DNA of 64,000 nucleotides from Verrucomicrobiota bacterium (GTDB taxonomy: Bacteria > Verrucomicrobiota > Verrucomicrobiia > Limisphaerales > JAEYXS01): NCBI GenBank assembly GCA_023431185.1, contig JAEYXS010000124.1, positions 1 through 64,000 on the forward strand, written 5' to 3'. The position numbers and the translations under genes were made by a program. Below the pieces are notes generated by a model that was not told where the DNA came from, did no database searches, and worked only from the letters and a program-made list of their open reading frames with translations. Numbering within the stretch: position 1 is the stretch's first letter; each line of letters starts with the position of its first letter. This document shows positions 8,446-17,219 of the stretch, piece by piece.

Positions 8446-9352
8446 GGTCGTGTAACTCCCGAACACCCCGCTCATCGCGCAGGTGCAGTCCTGGTTCCTT
8501 GATGATCTTGCCGATGCAGCTCAGCGGCAGATTCGGGAACTGCTCCTTCCACGCATCCTTGAGCTTCACCGCCTCTCTTGCCGGAATGGTGAAGAGCAGT
8601 TCGAAATCCTCGCCATCCGTCAGTGCCGCCAGCAGTGCCGGTTTGGTGGAATGCTCGCGCGCATGCAAGATCGCCTCACGGCTGACCGGAATCGTCTCCG
8701 CATGCAGCAGCGCCCCTACGCCGCTCTGTTTCATGATGTGGCGCAAATCCCCCGCCAATCCATCGCTCACATCCATCATCGAGTGGATGGTGAAATTCTC
8801 CACCAGCCAGCGGCCTTCTGCCAGACGCGGTTCAAAATCCAGATGCTTGCCTGCCAAAGAACCGCCCAGCTTGCCGCTGACGAAGATGCCGTCACCCACT
8901 TGCGCACCCGAACGCAAAGCCACCCGATCCTTCTTTACCGTGCCCAAGAGCGCGACGGAGATGAGCAACCGCTCTGGATTCGTCGTCGTCTCACCGCCCA
9001 CGATCGCCACGTGATGGCGCAGGGCCAGCGCGCTCATGCCGCGATATATGAGCGAGATGCGTTCCGGGTCGTAATTCTTCGGCAGGGCGATAGTCACCAG
9101 CGCATGCGTCGGCGTGCCGCCCATCGCCGCGATGTCGCTCAGACACCGCGCCAACGCCTTGTGCCCGATGCGTTCCGGCTCGGTCTCCGCAGTGAAGTGG
9201 ACTCCTTCCACCACGGCATCCGTCTTGAAGAGCAACGATTTATCCGCCAGCCCGAAATCCAGCACGGCACAATCATCACCGGCTCCGACTTTCACCGAGT
9301 CATTCGTCGGCAGTTGGTGCGTCAGTTTTGCGATCAGTTCAAACTCGTTCAT
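8417..9352 (-). CDS. thiL: Thiamine-monophosphate kinase
   Basis: The 311-residue enzyme phosphorylates thiamine monophosphate to the active diphosphate, using ATP. The N-terminus MNEFELIAKLTHQLP leads into VKVGAGDDCAVLD, the ThiL metal/substrate loop. SDIAAMGGTPTHALVTIALP and MMDVSDGLAGDLRHI are the conserved PurM-like motifs, and DGEDFELLFT follows. Length and motif order are normal. It starts four bases after the CPBP protease gene stops and overlaps tsaE, so it is in the middle of an operon. No thiamine riboswitch is visible here. Confidence 0.95.
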   Translation of the reverse strand: MNEFELIAKLTHQLPTNDSVKVGAGDDCAVLDFGLADKSLLFKTDAVVEGVHFTAETEPERIGHKALARCLSDIAAMGGTPTHALVTIALPKNYDPERISLIYRGMSALALRHHVAIVGGETTTNPERLLISVALLGTVKKDRVALRSGAQVGDGIFVSGKLGGSLAGKHLDFEPRLAEGRWLVENFTIHSMMDVSDGLAGDLRHIMKQSGVGALLHAETIPVSREAILHAREHSTKPALLAALTDGEDFELLFTIPAREAVKLKDAWKEQFPNLPLSCIGKIIKEPGLHLRDERGVRELHDHGYVHHAES

Positions 9353-9355
9353 GTC

Positions 9356-10120
9356 CTAAAACCAGATCAAAGCTTGCTGTTTCTTCAACCATTGTTCGAT
9401 GGCGGACTGGTTCAGCAGCAGCACAAAATTCACCAGATTGAAAAACGCGTGGGCAGCAATGCAACTGAGCAGGTTGCCCGTCTTTTCATACAACCAGACC
9501 AGCACCAGCGCGAGCACGGTCAATGGGATGAATGTCATCACGTTCGCATGGATCAGCGCAAAGAACAATGAAGACCCCCAGAGCGCACCCCGCGGAAACC
9601 CAGCCTGCTTCACCGCGGTGTAAAGCACCCCGCGAAAGAATATCTCCTCCACTATCGGAGCCAGCAGCACCGCGATGACGGCGAAGTAAAGTTTTTGCTC
9701 AAGACTCAAAGTCTTCTGCAAAAGCTGCACCGCCTGCTGGGTGACCGGTTTTGTTCCCACCAGTTCCATCAGCACGGCGGATGCCTGCCCGAGCAGCCAG
9801 GCCGCAGGTAAAAACGCCAGTGCCACCACCACGCCAGTGATAACCGCTTGCAGAGGTGGTGTTACGCGGAAACCGAAGCCTTCCGACCAGCTCAGCCCAT
9901 GGGCGCGCAAAAAATACGCTACGAGCAGCAAGCCGCCGCCATGCATCGTGATGGAGAACAGCACCAGCGCGGCAAACCGGCCCTCTTCAGACTTGGACGC
10001 CTCTCCACCGCCGATCAATGCCGACAGAACCCCGCCCAGACCGATACAGAGCAAAAACCCTGACAACAGCCGCAGCAGCAATTCCGGTTTCCATGTCTTT
10101 TCCGTCAACACGTGGGCCAA
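9356..10120 (-). CDS. CPBP family intramembrane glutamic protease
   Basis: The 254-residue integral membrane protein has about seven hydrophobic segments and the CPBP (Rce1/Abi) signature: EEIFFRG at about residues 157-163 (E-E-x-x-x-R) and later FALIHANVMTF with its His, followed by a late Asn (FFNLVNF). Rce1-type members cleave prenylated proteins; bacterial members serve in peptide maturation or immunity, so the substrate here is unknown. It directly precedes thiL (3-base gap) and is probably the first gene of that operon. Confidence 0.9.
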   Translation of the reverse strand: MAHVLTEKTWKPELLLRLLSGFLLCIGLGGVLSALIGGGEASKSEEGRFAALVLFSITMHGGGLLLVAYFLRAHGLSWSEGFGFRVTPPLQAVITGVVVALAFLPAAWLLGQASAVLMELVGTKPVTQQAVQLLQKTLSLEQKLYFAVIAVLLAPIVEEIFFRGVLYTAVKQAGFPRGALWGSSLFFALIHANVMTFIPLTVLALVLVWLYEKTGNLLSCIAAHAFFNLVNFVLLLNQSAIEQWLKKQQALIWF

Positions 10121-10173
10121 GGTATGTCATGCCCGTGTCACGGAGCGAAGAAAAAACATGGTTCGCTGGCCGT

Positions 10174-12366
10174 TCATTTCACCAACACGACCACACCCAG
10201 CGGCGGCAATGTCACTGGAGCCGAGAACGGCTGGCTGTGGACCTGATACCCGTCGGCGATGACGCCGCCGCCATTGCCCACGTTCGTGCCGCCATAGATG
10301 CCTGCATCCGTGTTCAACGCCTCGCGCCAATGCCCTTCCTTCGGCAGGCCGATGCGGTAATTCGCCCGCACCACCGGCGTCAGGTTCAGGATGACCGCCA
10401 CCTCGCCACCACCGTGTTCATCCCGGCGCACGAAAGACAGCACACTGTTCTCGTTGTCCGCGCAGTCGATCCATTGGAAACCATTGGCGTCATAATCCGT
10501 CTGGAACAGCGCGTGCCGCTCGCGATACAGCCGGTTCAGGTCTTCCATCAGGCGTTGCGTGCCCTTGTGATACGGCCCCGCCTCGAGCAACCACCAGTCA
10601 AGCTGGCCATTGGCATCCCACTCCTTCGGCTGGCCGATCTCGCAGCCCATGAAGATCAGTTTCTTACCGGGAAACATCCATTGATAGGTCAGCAGACAGC
10701 GCAAGTTGGCGAACCGCTGCCAGTCATCCCCCGGCATACGACCGAGCAAGGAGCCCTTCCCATGCACCACTTCGTCATGCGAGAGCGGCAGTTGGAAGTT
10801 CTCGTTGTGATGATACAGCATCGCAAAGGTAAGATCGTTCTGATGGTACTTGCGATAGATGGTGTCGCGCTTGAAATAACCCAGTGTGTCGTGCATCCAG
10901 CCCATGTTCCACTTCAGGCTGAAACCCAGGCCACCGAGATACGGTGGCCGTGTCACGAGCGGCCACGCCGTCGATTCCTCGGCGATGGTCACCACGCCTT
11001 GACACTCCGTATGCACCAGGTGATTGAACTCCCGCAGGAACGCGATGGCTTCCAGGTTCTCCCGGCCGCCATACTTGTTCGGCACCCATTCGCCTTCTTT
11101 GCGTGAATAATCGAGGTAAAGCATCGAGGCCACGGCATCCACGCGCAGACCATCGATGTGAAAACGCTCGCACCAAAAGAGCGCGTTCGCCGTCAGGAAA
11201 TTCCGCACTTCATGGCGGCCGAAGTTGAAGATGAGCGTGCCCCAGTCCTGATGTGAACCTTGCCGCGGGTCTTCATGCTCATACAGCGCCGTGCCGTCGA
11301 ACTTGGCCAGCGCCCATTCGTCACGTGGGAAATGCGCCGGCACCCAGTCCACGATCACGCCGATGCCCGCTTCATGCAGCGCATTGACGAGGAATTGGAA
11401 ATCCTCCGGCGTGCCGTAGCGGCTCGTTGGCGCGTAGAAGCCCGTAACCTGATAACCCCAGGAAGGATAATACGCATGCTCCGCCACCGGCAGGAACTCC
11501 ACGTGCGTGAAACCCATCTTGCGGAGATAATCCACCAGCGGCGCGGCGATCTCCCGGTAGCCGGGCGATTCAAATTCATTCTTCTTCAACCAGGAGCCGA
11601 GGTGCAGTTCATACACGCTCATCGGCTCACGCAGACAGTTCTTCTGCTTGCGCTCGGACATCCATTTATCATCCGTCCAGGCGAACTTCTTGTTGTCCCA
11701 CACCACCGCCGCGTTCTTCGGCGCTTGCTCGAAGTGGCAGCCGAACGGATCGGTCCGCAGCCCGATATGACCGTGCAACGTCAGGACTTCATACTTGTAG
11801 ATGTCCCCCTCGCCTACACCCGGGATGAACAATTCCCAAACGCCGGACCCGCCCAGCATGCGCATCGGGTGTCGCCGTCCGTCCCAATTATTGAACAGGC
11901 CCACCACGCTCACGCGCTTCGCATTCGGTGCCCAGACGGCAAAGCTCGTGCCCTTCACGCCATCGATGACGCGCAGATGCGAACCCAGCTTCTCGTAGAT
12001 CTTCCGCTCATTCCCCTGGCCGACGAGATAGAGGTCTGTCTCGCCCAAGGTCGGCAGGAAAGAATAGGGATCGCGCGTGGAAAGTGTCTGACCGTTCTTC
12101 AGCGTGACGTGCAGATCATACGCATAGACCTGCTCGCTCTTGTGGGAGACACCCTCGAACAGGCCGACCTCATGGATGCGCTTGAGCGTGATCTTCGGCT
12201 TGGATTTCTCGTGCGTGGGGTGGATCTCCACCTTGTCCGCATCCGGGATCAAGGCCCGCACCACCACCCCTGAGCCATCGCCCAGCGGGTGCATGCCCAA
12301 TAGCTGATGCGGGGAACGATGTTGCAGTTGGACCAAACTCTCCAGTTCGGCAGCCGTAAGAATCAT
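10174..12366 (-). CDS. glgB: 1,4-alpha-glucan branching enzyme
   Basis: The 730-residue enzyme (GH13) introduces alpha-1,6 branches into glycogen. An N-terminal module (residues about 10-110, HQLLGMHPLGDGSGVVVRA) is followed by the CBM48 segment GTSFAVWAPNAKRVSVVG. The GH13 barrel has GLRVDAVASML (nucleophile Asp, about 408), VTIAEESTAWP (acid Glu, about 463) and LPLSHDEVVHGKGS (His-Asp, about 529). The C-terminal beta domain ends VTLPPLGVVVLVK. No other glycogen gene is nearby. A set of small hairpins lies just upstream. Confidence 0.97.
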   Translation of the reverse strand: MILTAAELESLVQLQHRSPHQLLGMHPLGDGSGVVVRALIPDADKVEIHPTHEKSKPKITLKRIHEVGLFEGVSHKSEQVYAYDLHVTLKNGQTLSTRDPYSFLPTLGETDLYLVGQGNERKIYEKLGSHLRVIDGVKGTSFAVWAPNAKRVSVVGLFNNWDGRRHPMRMLGGSGVWELFIPGVGEGDIYKYEVLTLHGHIGLRTDPFGCHFEQAPKNAAVVWDNKKFAWTDDKWMSERKQKNCLREPMSVYELHLGSWLKKNEFESPGYREIAAPLVDYLRKMGFTHVEFLPVAEHAYYPSWGYQVTGFYAPTSRYGTPEDFQFLVNALHEAGIGVIVDWVPAHFPRDEWALAKFDGTALYEHEDPRQGSHQDWGTLIFNFGRHEVRNFLTANALFWCERFHIDGLRVDAVASMLYLDYSRKEGEWVPNKYGGRENLEAIAFLREFNHLVHTECQGVVTIAEESTAWPLVTRPPYLGGLGFSLKWNMGWMHDTLGYFKRDTIYRKYHQNDLTFAMLYHHNENFQLPLSHDEVVHGKGSLLGRMPGDDWQRFANLRCLLTYQWMFPGKKLIFMGCEIGQPKEWDANGQLDWWLLEAGPYHKGTQRLMEDLNRLYRERHALFQTDYDANGFQWIDCADNENSVLSFVRRDEHGGGEVAVILNLTPVVRANYRIGLPKEGHWREALNTDAGIYGGTNVGNGGGVIADGYQVHSQPFSAPVTLPPLGVVVLVK

Positions 12367-12437
12367 GGCCGTGATGCTGCCATGCCCTCCGCCCTTTGAA
12401 TAGCGCGAACTTTATCCGTTTCTTGGCCGCCCTTTTT

Positions 12438-12514
12438 TGGAGTGCGGAGGCTTGCCTCCGCTTTTTACCCCGTGCCAAAAGGTCGGGGTCCTCCGACGCG
12501 GCTTGCTGCGTCGA
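12438..12514. repeat. Cluster of three hairpins (REP-like element)
   Basis: Three inverted repeats follow one another: GCGGAGG/CCTCCGC (12444-12450 with 12455-12461, then five T), ACCCCG/CGGGGT around 12467-12489, and CGACGC/GCGTCG (12494-12499 with 12508-12513). Hairpins with a CTTG or GGCTTGCT loop recur in this type of genome. The cluster separates the redoxin stop from the glgB start and may also act as a terminator. Confidence 0.6.
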
Positions 12515-12522
12515 AACCGGAC

Positions 12523-13698
12523 TTACTTCGTCTCCGGCACATAGTAATTCCCCATGTGCTCCAGGATCTTCGCCCGCAACACTTCTCCGTCCACGATGCC
12601 GTTGTGCCGCCAGATGATCTTGCCATCCGTCCCCACCAACACCGTATGCGGGATGCCGCCGGGCCATTGCGGGTCCAGCGTTTTCATGAGGTCATCGATA
12701 CTGGCGCCGCTATAGAGATAGCTGTTCGTGGTGCGGCCTTCCGCCTTGAGCGAGGGTTTCAGCCGGTCGATCAACCCGGCCCCCTGCTTCTCCAAAAACG
12801 CCTTGGCCCTCGCCGTATCGGCCGGGTCATCCGTGCTGATGGTGATCATCTCGAAATCGCGCAGACCAAACTTGCGGGCCGTAGTGACCAGCTCCGGGAA
12901 TTCTTTGACACAAGGGACGCACGTGGTCGCCCACACATTGAACAGGCGGACTTTCTTCGTGCCGTTCTGCACCAGCTTCGCGACTCCGGCAGCATCGATC
13001 GGCTCGATGGTCACCGGGGCCTTGTCCCACTTTTGCGTCAGAGTCGCCACTGCCGCCTGTTTGCTGCGCCATTTGGTGGAGCAACCGTGAGGCTTGGTGA
13101 TCTCCACCGGCACCGGCTTGCCCGCCAGCAAGGCTTCCACCGCGTTCCGTGCATCCGTGGATTTCACGGTGGATTCATCGGCAAAACGCGAATCATCGAA
13201 ACGGCCCTTGTAACGCAGCTTGCGCTCGGCATCGAAGATGAACACATGCGGCGTGGCCAGGCAGCCATAGGCCTTGGCCATCGACTGCGTCTCGCCATCG
13301 TAGAGATACGGGAAATCAAAGCCGCTCTCCGCCGCATACTTCTTCATGTCCTCGAATCCATCGTTGTATTTCGAATAACCCAGCTCATCGATGCTCAGGC
13401 CGTCCGGATGATTCGGATTGATGGCCACGAAGGTCAGCCCTTTGCCTTTGAAATCCGCGAGGAACTTCTTCAACCGCGCTTCCACACCGTGCGAAGTGGG
13501 GCAGTGATTGGAGGTGAAGAAGATCATCAGCACCTTGCCATCCTTATACTCGGACAGCCTGTGGGATTTGCCGTCGATGCCCGGCAGATTGAAATCCGGT
13601 GCCGGTGCGCCGATGGGCAGATCCGCCACGCCTTCCTCAGCAGCGCGGAGCGTGGTGCACAAGGCCAACAAAGCGAGAGTCAGAGACAGCAGCTTCAT
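12523..13698 (-). CDS. Secreted tandem thioredoxin-fold (redoxin/TlpA-like) protein
   Basis: The 391-residue protein has a signal peptide (cleavage near residue 20, TLRA) and two thioredoxin-fold domains. Domain 1 (about 27-195) resembles AhpC/TSA redoxins: GAPAPDFNLPGIDGKSHRLS and a single Cys in FFTSNHCPTSHG, with the second Cys of the pair replaced by Ser. Domain 2 (about 225-388) is TlpA/ResA-like with a full CxxC in WATTCVPCVKEFPEL and the cis-Pro region GGIPHTVLVG. It probably acts in envelope thiol chemistry or as a peroxiredoxin system in one chain. It stands alone. Confidence 0.85.
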   Translation of the reverse strand: MKLLSLTLALLALCTTLRAAEEGVADLPIGAPAPDFNLPGIDGKSHRLSEYKDGKVLMIFFTSNHCPTSHGVEARLKKFLADFKGKGLTFVAINPNHPDGLSIDELGYSKYNDGFEDMKKYAAESGFDFPYLYDGETQSMAKAYGCLATPHVFIFDAERKLRYKGRFDDSRFADESTVKSTDARNAVEALLAGKPVPVEITKPHGCSTKWRSKQAAVATLTQKWDKAPVTIEPIDAAGVAKLVQNGTKKVRLFNVWATTCVPCVKEFPELVTTARKFGLRDFEMITISTDDPADTARAKAFLEKQGAGLIDRLKPSLKAEGRTTNSYLYSGASIDDLMKTLDPQWPGGIPHTVLVGTDGKIIWRHNGIVDGEVLRAKILEHMGNYYVPETK

Positions 13699-13778
13699 AA
13701 ATTGGGTAACGGTGATTGAAGGGAAGCTAGCAGCAATCCAGGCGACGGTCTATGGGCTTTTGAGTAGCAGATGCTCGC

Positions 13779-14207
13779 TCAAATCTTCGGCAAATTGAAG
13801 CAACCATAAATTTTGAAATCATCGCCATCTAAAGTCAGGATGGACGTCACATCTGCTGCACGATAGGTACTGCCGAGCATGGTATCCAACACTCGTTTTC
13901 TCCCCAAATTGTGTTCCGCCATCCACTTAAGAAAAAGGATCGTGCTTTTATCTGTCGGCAGCACCTGCACCACCTCTTTTGCCGTCCACCAATAATCTGC
14001 TCTGGCAAGGGCCGTCTCCATATTCACCGGCGATGTGAAACGTTTCTGGTCGGTGATGACATGTATGAACTCGGCGAGCACTTGCGGAGCCATAGCCAGG
14101 CTTTCATCAGCATCCAGCACCTTCTTGAGGCGCTTCGATGCCGCAGCATGCAACGGATGTTCGGACACCTCTACGGCCACCAAAAATGATGTATCAATCC
14201 CGTGCAT
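13779..14207 (-). CDS. PIN-domain toxin (VapC-like)
   Basis: The 142-residue protein is a PIN-domain nuclease. Acidic residues expected for metal binding appear in MHGIDTSFLVA (first Asp), in AEFIHVI (Glu), and in RVLDTMLGSTYRAADV and TLDGDDFKIY near the end. VapC-type toxins cut RNA and block translation. Two ATGs in a row are available (14210 and 14207). It overlaps the upstream ribbon-helix-helix gene by about 14 bases, the usual antitoxin-toxin order, so co-translation is likely. Confidence 0.85.
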   Translation of the reverse strand: MHGIDTSFLVAVEVSEHPLHAAASKRLKKVLDADESLAMAPQVLAEFIHVITDQKRFTSPVNMETALARADYWWTAKEVVQVLPTDKSTILFLKWMAEHNLGRKRVLDTMLGSTYRAADVTSILTLDGDDFKIYGCFNLPKI

Positions 14208-14433
14208 CAAGCATCTCCTCCAAAAGATCGTCCTTCTTGGATAAATCGCGCAACGGCTTGCCCAATTTCAATGGTTTAAGTTCTCGCAGACTTTTCTGCC
14301 CTTTAATACGTTCTTTCCGGAATTGCTCCATAGCCTCCCGGATCAATTCAGCCGCCGTGCGATCCTGTTTGCGGGCATACTCCACGAAGTCCTCATACAC
14401 CGGCTCAGATACATTGACGGATATAGTCTTCAT
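14194..14433 (-). CDS. Ribbon-helix-helix antitoxin
   Basis: The 79-residue protein starts MKTISVNVSEPVYEDFVEY, an N-terminal beta strand plus helix typical of CopG/Arc-type DNA-binding antitoxins, and continues RTAAELIREAMEQF. The lysine-rich C-terminal half, ending DLLEEMLDARD, would neutralise the toxin. It overlaps the PIN gene. An AT-only inverted repeat covers its start codon and suits autoregulation. Confidence 0.85.
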   Translation of the reverse strand: MKTISVNVSEPVYEDFVEYARKQDRTAAELIREAMEQFRKERIKGQKSLRELKPLKLGKPLRDLSKKDDLLEEMLDARD

Positions 14434-14445
14434 ATATTGATATAT
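14432..14445 (-). promoter_or_regulatory. AT-rich inverted repeat over the antitoxin start
   Basis: ATATAT, two central bases, then ATATAT forms an inverted repeat that touches the antitoxin ATG (14433-14431) and continues into a TA-rich run to 14450. It could be the -10 region and the autoregulatory operator of the toxin-antitoxin pair. The function is inferred from position. Confidence 0.4.
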
Positions 14446-14544
14446 ATATATTTCTAAAAACTTCCGAAGTCAATGTCAGTAAAAACAAAACAGCCGCCAG
14501 ATTGCTCCAGCGGCTGTCACGAATTACGTGTTACGGATTACGCC

Positions 14545-15435
14545 TTACTTCCCCTTCACTTCCGCAATCAGCTTCTCCAACCGCTTACCATACTCGATGA
14601 AGTTCGCCTGCGTATCGGCTTCCGTGACCGTCTTGCCGCTACCAGTGGTATCGTGGAACACCACGACCATGTGCGGCTCGATGGAGATGCCCGCCTTGTA
14701 TCCGCTGGCGAAGGCATCGCGCAGGATATCCTTCACGCGGCCTTGCCCTTCACCGGGCCAGTTGTAGTCCGCATCGTTCTTCGCCGGATTCCACGTGGCG
14801 TCCTTGATGTGGATGTGCGCGGTGTGCGGCTTCATCTGGAGCCAGAACTCCCACGGGTCCTGACGGCCCCATGGCTTCGCGCCGCGGCGGTCGAAATTGA
14901 AGATCGGGTTGGCCGTATCGAACACCCACTTGAGGCCGGGCACCTTCTCGATCATCTGGATGCCGTGCTGCCAGCTGATGCCGCCATAGTTCATGCAGTT
15001 CTCGTGCACGGGCTGGATGCCGGCATCGAGGAACATCTTGGTGACCTCGCGCACGCGCTCGAATACTACCGCAGGAATCTCAGCGGCATCTTCCGTCGGC
15101 TTGAAGCTCATGATACGCACGAACTTCGTCCCGATCTTCTGCATGCGGGGGATCGCGCGCTTCACTTCACCGATGGTGACATCGAACGGCGTCTCCACCG
15201 TCTTCGCCCAGTTCATGATCGTGGAGCCGAAGGCATACACGGTGATGTCGTTCTCCTTGAGCTTTGCCACCGCCTGGTCGAACGCCGCTTCCGGGATGTT
15301 GTGGAAATTGTCTTTCGCGAAGCCCGGCACTTCCACGCCGCGCATCTCGATATGCTTCCAGCCGAGCGCCTTCGTCGCTTTGATCTGTGAATCCAGGCTG
15401 CCGCCTGCCTCGTCGCCGATGCCCATCAATATCAT
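14545..15435 (-). CDS. Sugar phosphate isomerase/epimerase family protein
   Basis: The 296-residue protein has the xylose-isomerase-like TIM-barrel (AP endonuclease 2) fold: MGIGDEAGGSLDSQIKATK at the start, HENCMNYGGISWQ, LKWVFDTANPIFN, HIHIKDATWNP with its metal-type His and Asp, and GISIEPHMVVVF near the end. Such proteins isomerise or epimerise sugars and are abundant beside sulfatases and Gfo/Idh oxidoreductases in Verrucomicrobia and Planctomycetes. A GAGAG site lies upstream of the ATG. The substrate is unknown. Confidence 0.88.
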   Translation of the reverse strand: MILMGIGDEAGGSLDSQIKATKALGWKHIEMRGVEVPGFAKDNFHNIPEAAFDQAVAKLKENDITVYAFGSTIMNWAKTVETPFDVTIGEVKRAIPRMQKIGTKFVRIMSFKPTEDAAEIPAVVFERVREVTKMFLDAGIQPVHENCMNYGGISWQHGIQMIEKVPGLKWVFDTANPIFNFDRRGAKPWGRQDPWEFWLQMKPHTAHIHIKDATWNPAKNDADYNWPGEGQGRVKDILRDAFASGYKAGISIEPHMVVVFHDTTGSGKTVTEADTQANFIEYGKRLEKLIAEVKGK

Positions 15436-15505
15436 AGTGCTCTCATCGTGCGAAGACCTCGCCGCGCGTGCAAGCGAATCTTCGGCCTAGGCCATTTTCG
15501 TTTCC

Positions 15506-17170
15506 CTACTTCTTCGGTGGATTCGCCACGCTCGACGTAACGAATTCCTCTTTGCTCAAAAACTTGTCCCCGTTCAGATCTCGCGCCTTGAACCACCCTT
15601 CCGCATCAGTTCCCCGGCCCGCGCTGAATTCTTCCCAGCTCAGCTTGCCGTCTTTGTCCGTGTCTTTTTGCAGGAACTGTTTCTCGCGTGCCGGGTCGGC
15701 CTGCTTGCCTTTGGTCTCAGGGGCGGTCTTGGCCTTCGCCTTGCCTTTCGCATCGGGGGCGATGGGCAACGGCAGGTAATCGAAATCCAAAATCATCTTC
15801 CGTTGCAACGCCGTCTTCAACCCCTCCTCTACCTCCTCCATTTCCTTTCTTCCGGCAAGATTGTTTAACTCCGATGGATCTTTTTCGAGGTCATACAGTT
15901 CATACACCGGACGCGGGCTGGTGAAGTAGAGCTTCACGAATTCGCTCGCGAGCTGGTTCTGCTCGTTCGCCTGCACCATTTCTTTCCAGCCCGGATCACC
16001 CTGGCTGTCCACCGGCGTGTAGCGGAGGTTCGGGGTCACATTATAGATCAGCTTGTAACGATCGCTCCGCACGGCGCGGCTGTAATCCACCGCGCTTGCC
16101 GTGGTGTTTTCTGTGAAGGACGCGCTGCCGTGCGGTCCACGCTCAGCGAAGATATGTTCGCGCCCCTTGAACGCCTTCCCCTGCAAGAGCGGCAGGAAAC
16201 TCACGCCACTGATGCGCGACGGCACTTTCAACCCCGCCGCCTCCAGACACGTCGGGGCGATGTCCTCACCAGAGATGAGCACGCTCGAGTCCCCGCCCGG
16301 CTTGATGACGCCCGGCCACCACGCGAGCAAGGGTACGTTCAGGCCCGGATCATGCAGGCTCCCCTTGCCGCTCGGGAAAGCCATGCCGTTATCTCCCATG
16401 AAGATGATCAGCGTATTCTCCAGGCCCGCCTTCGCTTTCAAGATATCCAGCACACCTTGGAAATCGCCATCCATGTGCTCGATCTCACCGAGATAACGGG
16501 ATAGATCACCGCGCACGCCCGGCAGGTCCGGCAGGTAGCCCGGCACTTTAAGCTTCTTCGGGTCCGGCGGATTCTTGCCGCTGTTCCACGGATGATGCGG
16601 ATCGCTGAAGTTCACCCAGAGGAAGTAAGGCTTGTCCTTCGGACGCTGTGCGAAAAACTCTGCCATACGCGTCGGCACATTCTCCTGCCCGGTGGAATCC
16701 ACATAATCGAACCGCTCCTTAAAGGTCTGCATCTTCTGCTCTGCGAACACACGGCTTGTCGCCTCCGGCGCGCGTCCTGAACCATCCAGGTGATAGCTCC
16801 GCCCCAGCACGCCCACGAAGTAGCCCGCCTCTTTCTTCAAGATCTCAGGGAACGTGATCTCCTCGCGATGCAACGGCGCGCTGAAACGCGTGATGCGCGC
16901 CGCCACTGGCGAGCGCCCCGTCATGATGGCCGCCCGGGAAGGCACGCATTGCGGCGCCGCCGTGAACATGCGCCGGAACTTGATGCCCTCGCCCGCGAAA
17001 CGGTCGATGTTCGGCGTCTTCATGTCCGTGCCATAGCAGCCGAGATACGGATGGCTGTGGTCATCCGAGAGAATGAAGACGATGTTCGGTTTCGCTTGGG
17101 CCGCCTCGCCCGTGCAGACCGTCAACAGGCCAAGGCAGCAAAGCAGCCACTGGATTCTGGGAAAGCGCAT
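15506..17170 (-). CDS. Secreted type I sulfatase with C-terminal EF-hands
   Basis: The 554-residue protein carries a signal peptide (cleavage near GEAAQA), a sulfatase domain and two EF-hand-like loops. IVFILSDDHSHPYLGCYG holds metal ligands. CVPSRAAIMTGR carries the Cys (about residue 75) that a formylglycine-generating enzyme would convert. The EF-hands are DTDKDGKLSWEEF (about 500) and DLNGDKFLSKEEF (about 535). The layout is close to heparan N-sulfatase/S1_8-like enzymes that desulfate polysaccharides outside the cytoplasm. The exact substrate cannot be told. It follows the TIM-barrel isomerase with a 70-base gap on the same strand. Confidence 0.93.
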   Translation of the reverse strand: MRFPRIQWLLCCLGLLTVCTGEAAQAKPNIVFILSDDHSHPYLGCYGTDMKTPNIDRFAGEGIKFRRMFTAAPQCVPSRAAIMTGRSPVAARITRFSAPLHREEITFPEILKKEAGYFVGVLGRSYHLDGSGRAPEATSRVFAEQKMQTFKERFDYVDSTGQENVPTRMAEFFAQRPKDKPYFLWVNFSDPHHPWNSGKNPPDPKKLKVPGYLPDLPGVRGDLSRYLGEIEHMDGDFQGVLDILKAKAGLENTLIIFMGDNGMAFPSGKGSLHDPGLNVPLLAWWPGVIKPGGDSSVLISGEDIAPTCLEAAGLKVPSRISGVSFLPLLQGKAFKGREHIFAERGPHGSASFTENTTASAVDYSRAVRSDRYKLIYNVTPNLRYTPVDSQGDPGWKEMVQANEQNQLASEFVKLYFTSPRPVYELYDLEKDPSELNNLAGRKEMEEVEEGLKTALQRKMILDFDYLPLPIAPDAKGKAKAKTAPETKGKQADPAREKQFLQKDTDKDGKLSWEEFSAGRGTDAEGWFKARDLNGDKFLSKEEFVTSSVANPPKK

Positions 17171-17219
17171 AATGGGAGACTAATTGACCATGCAGCCAAA
17201 AGCAATGTCCTTGGCCAAG

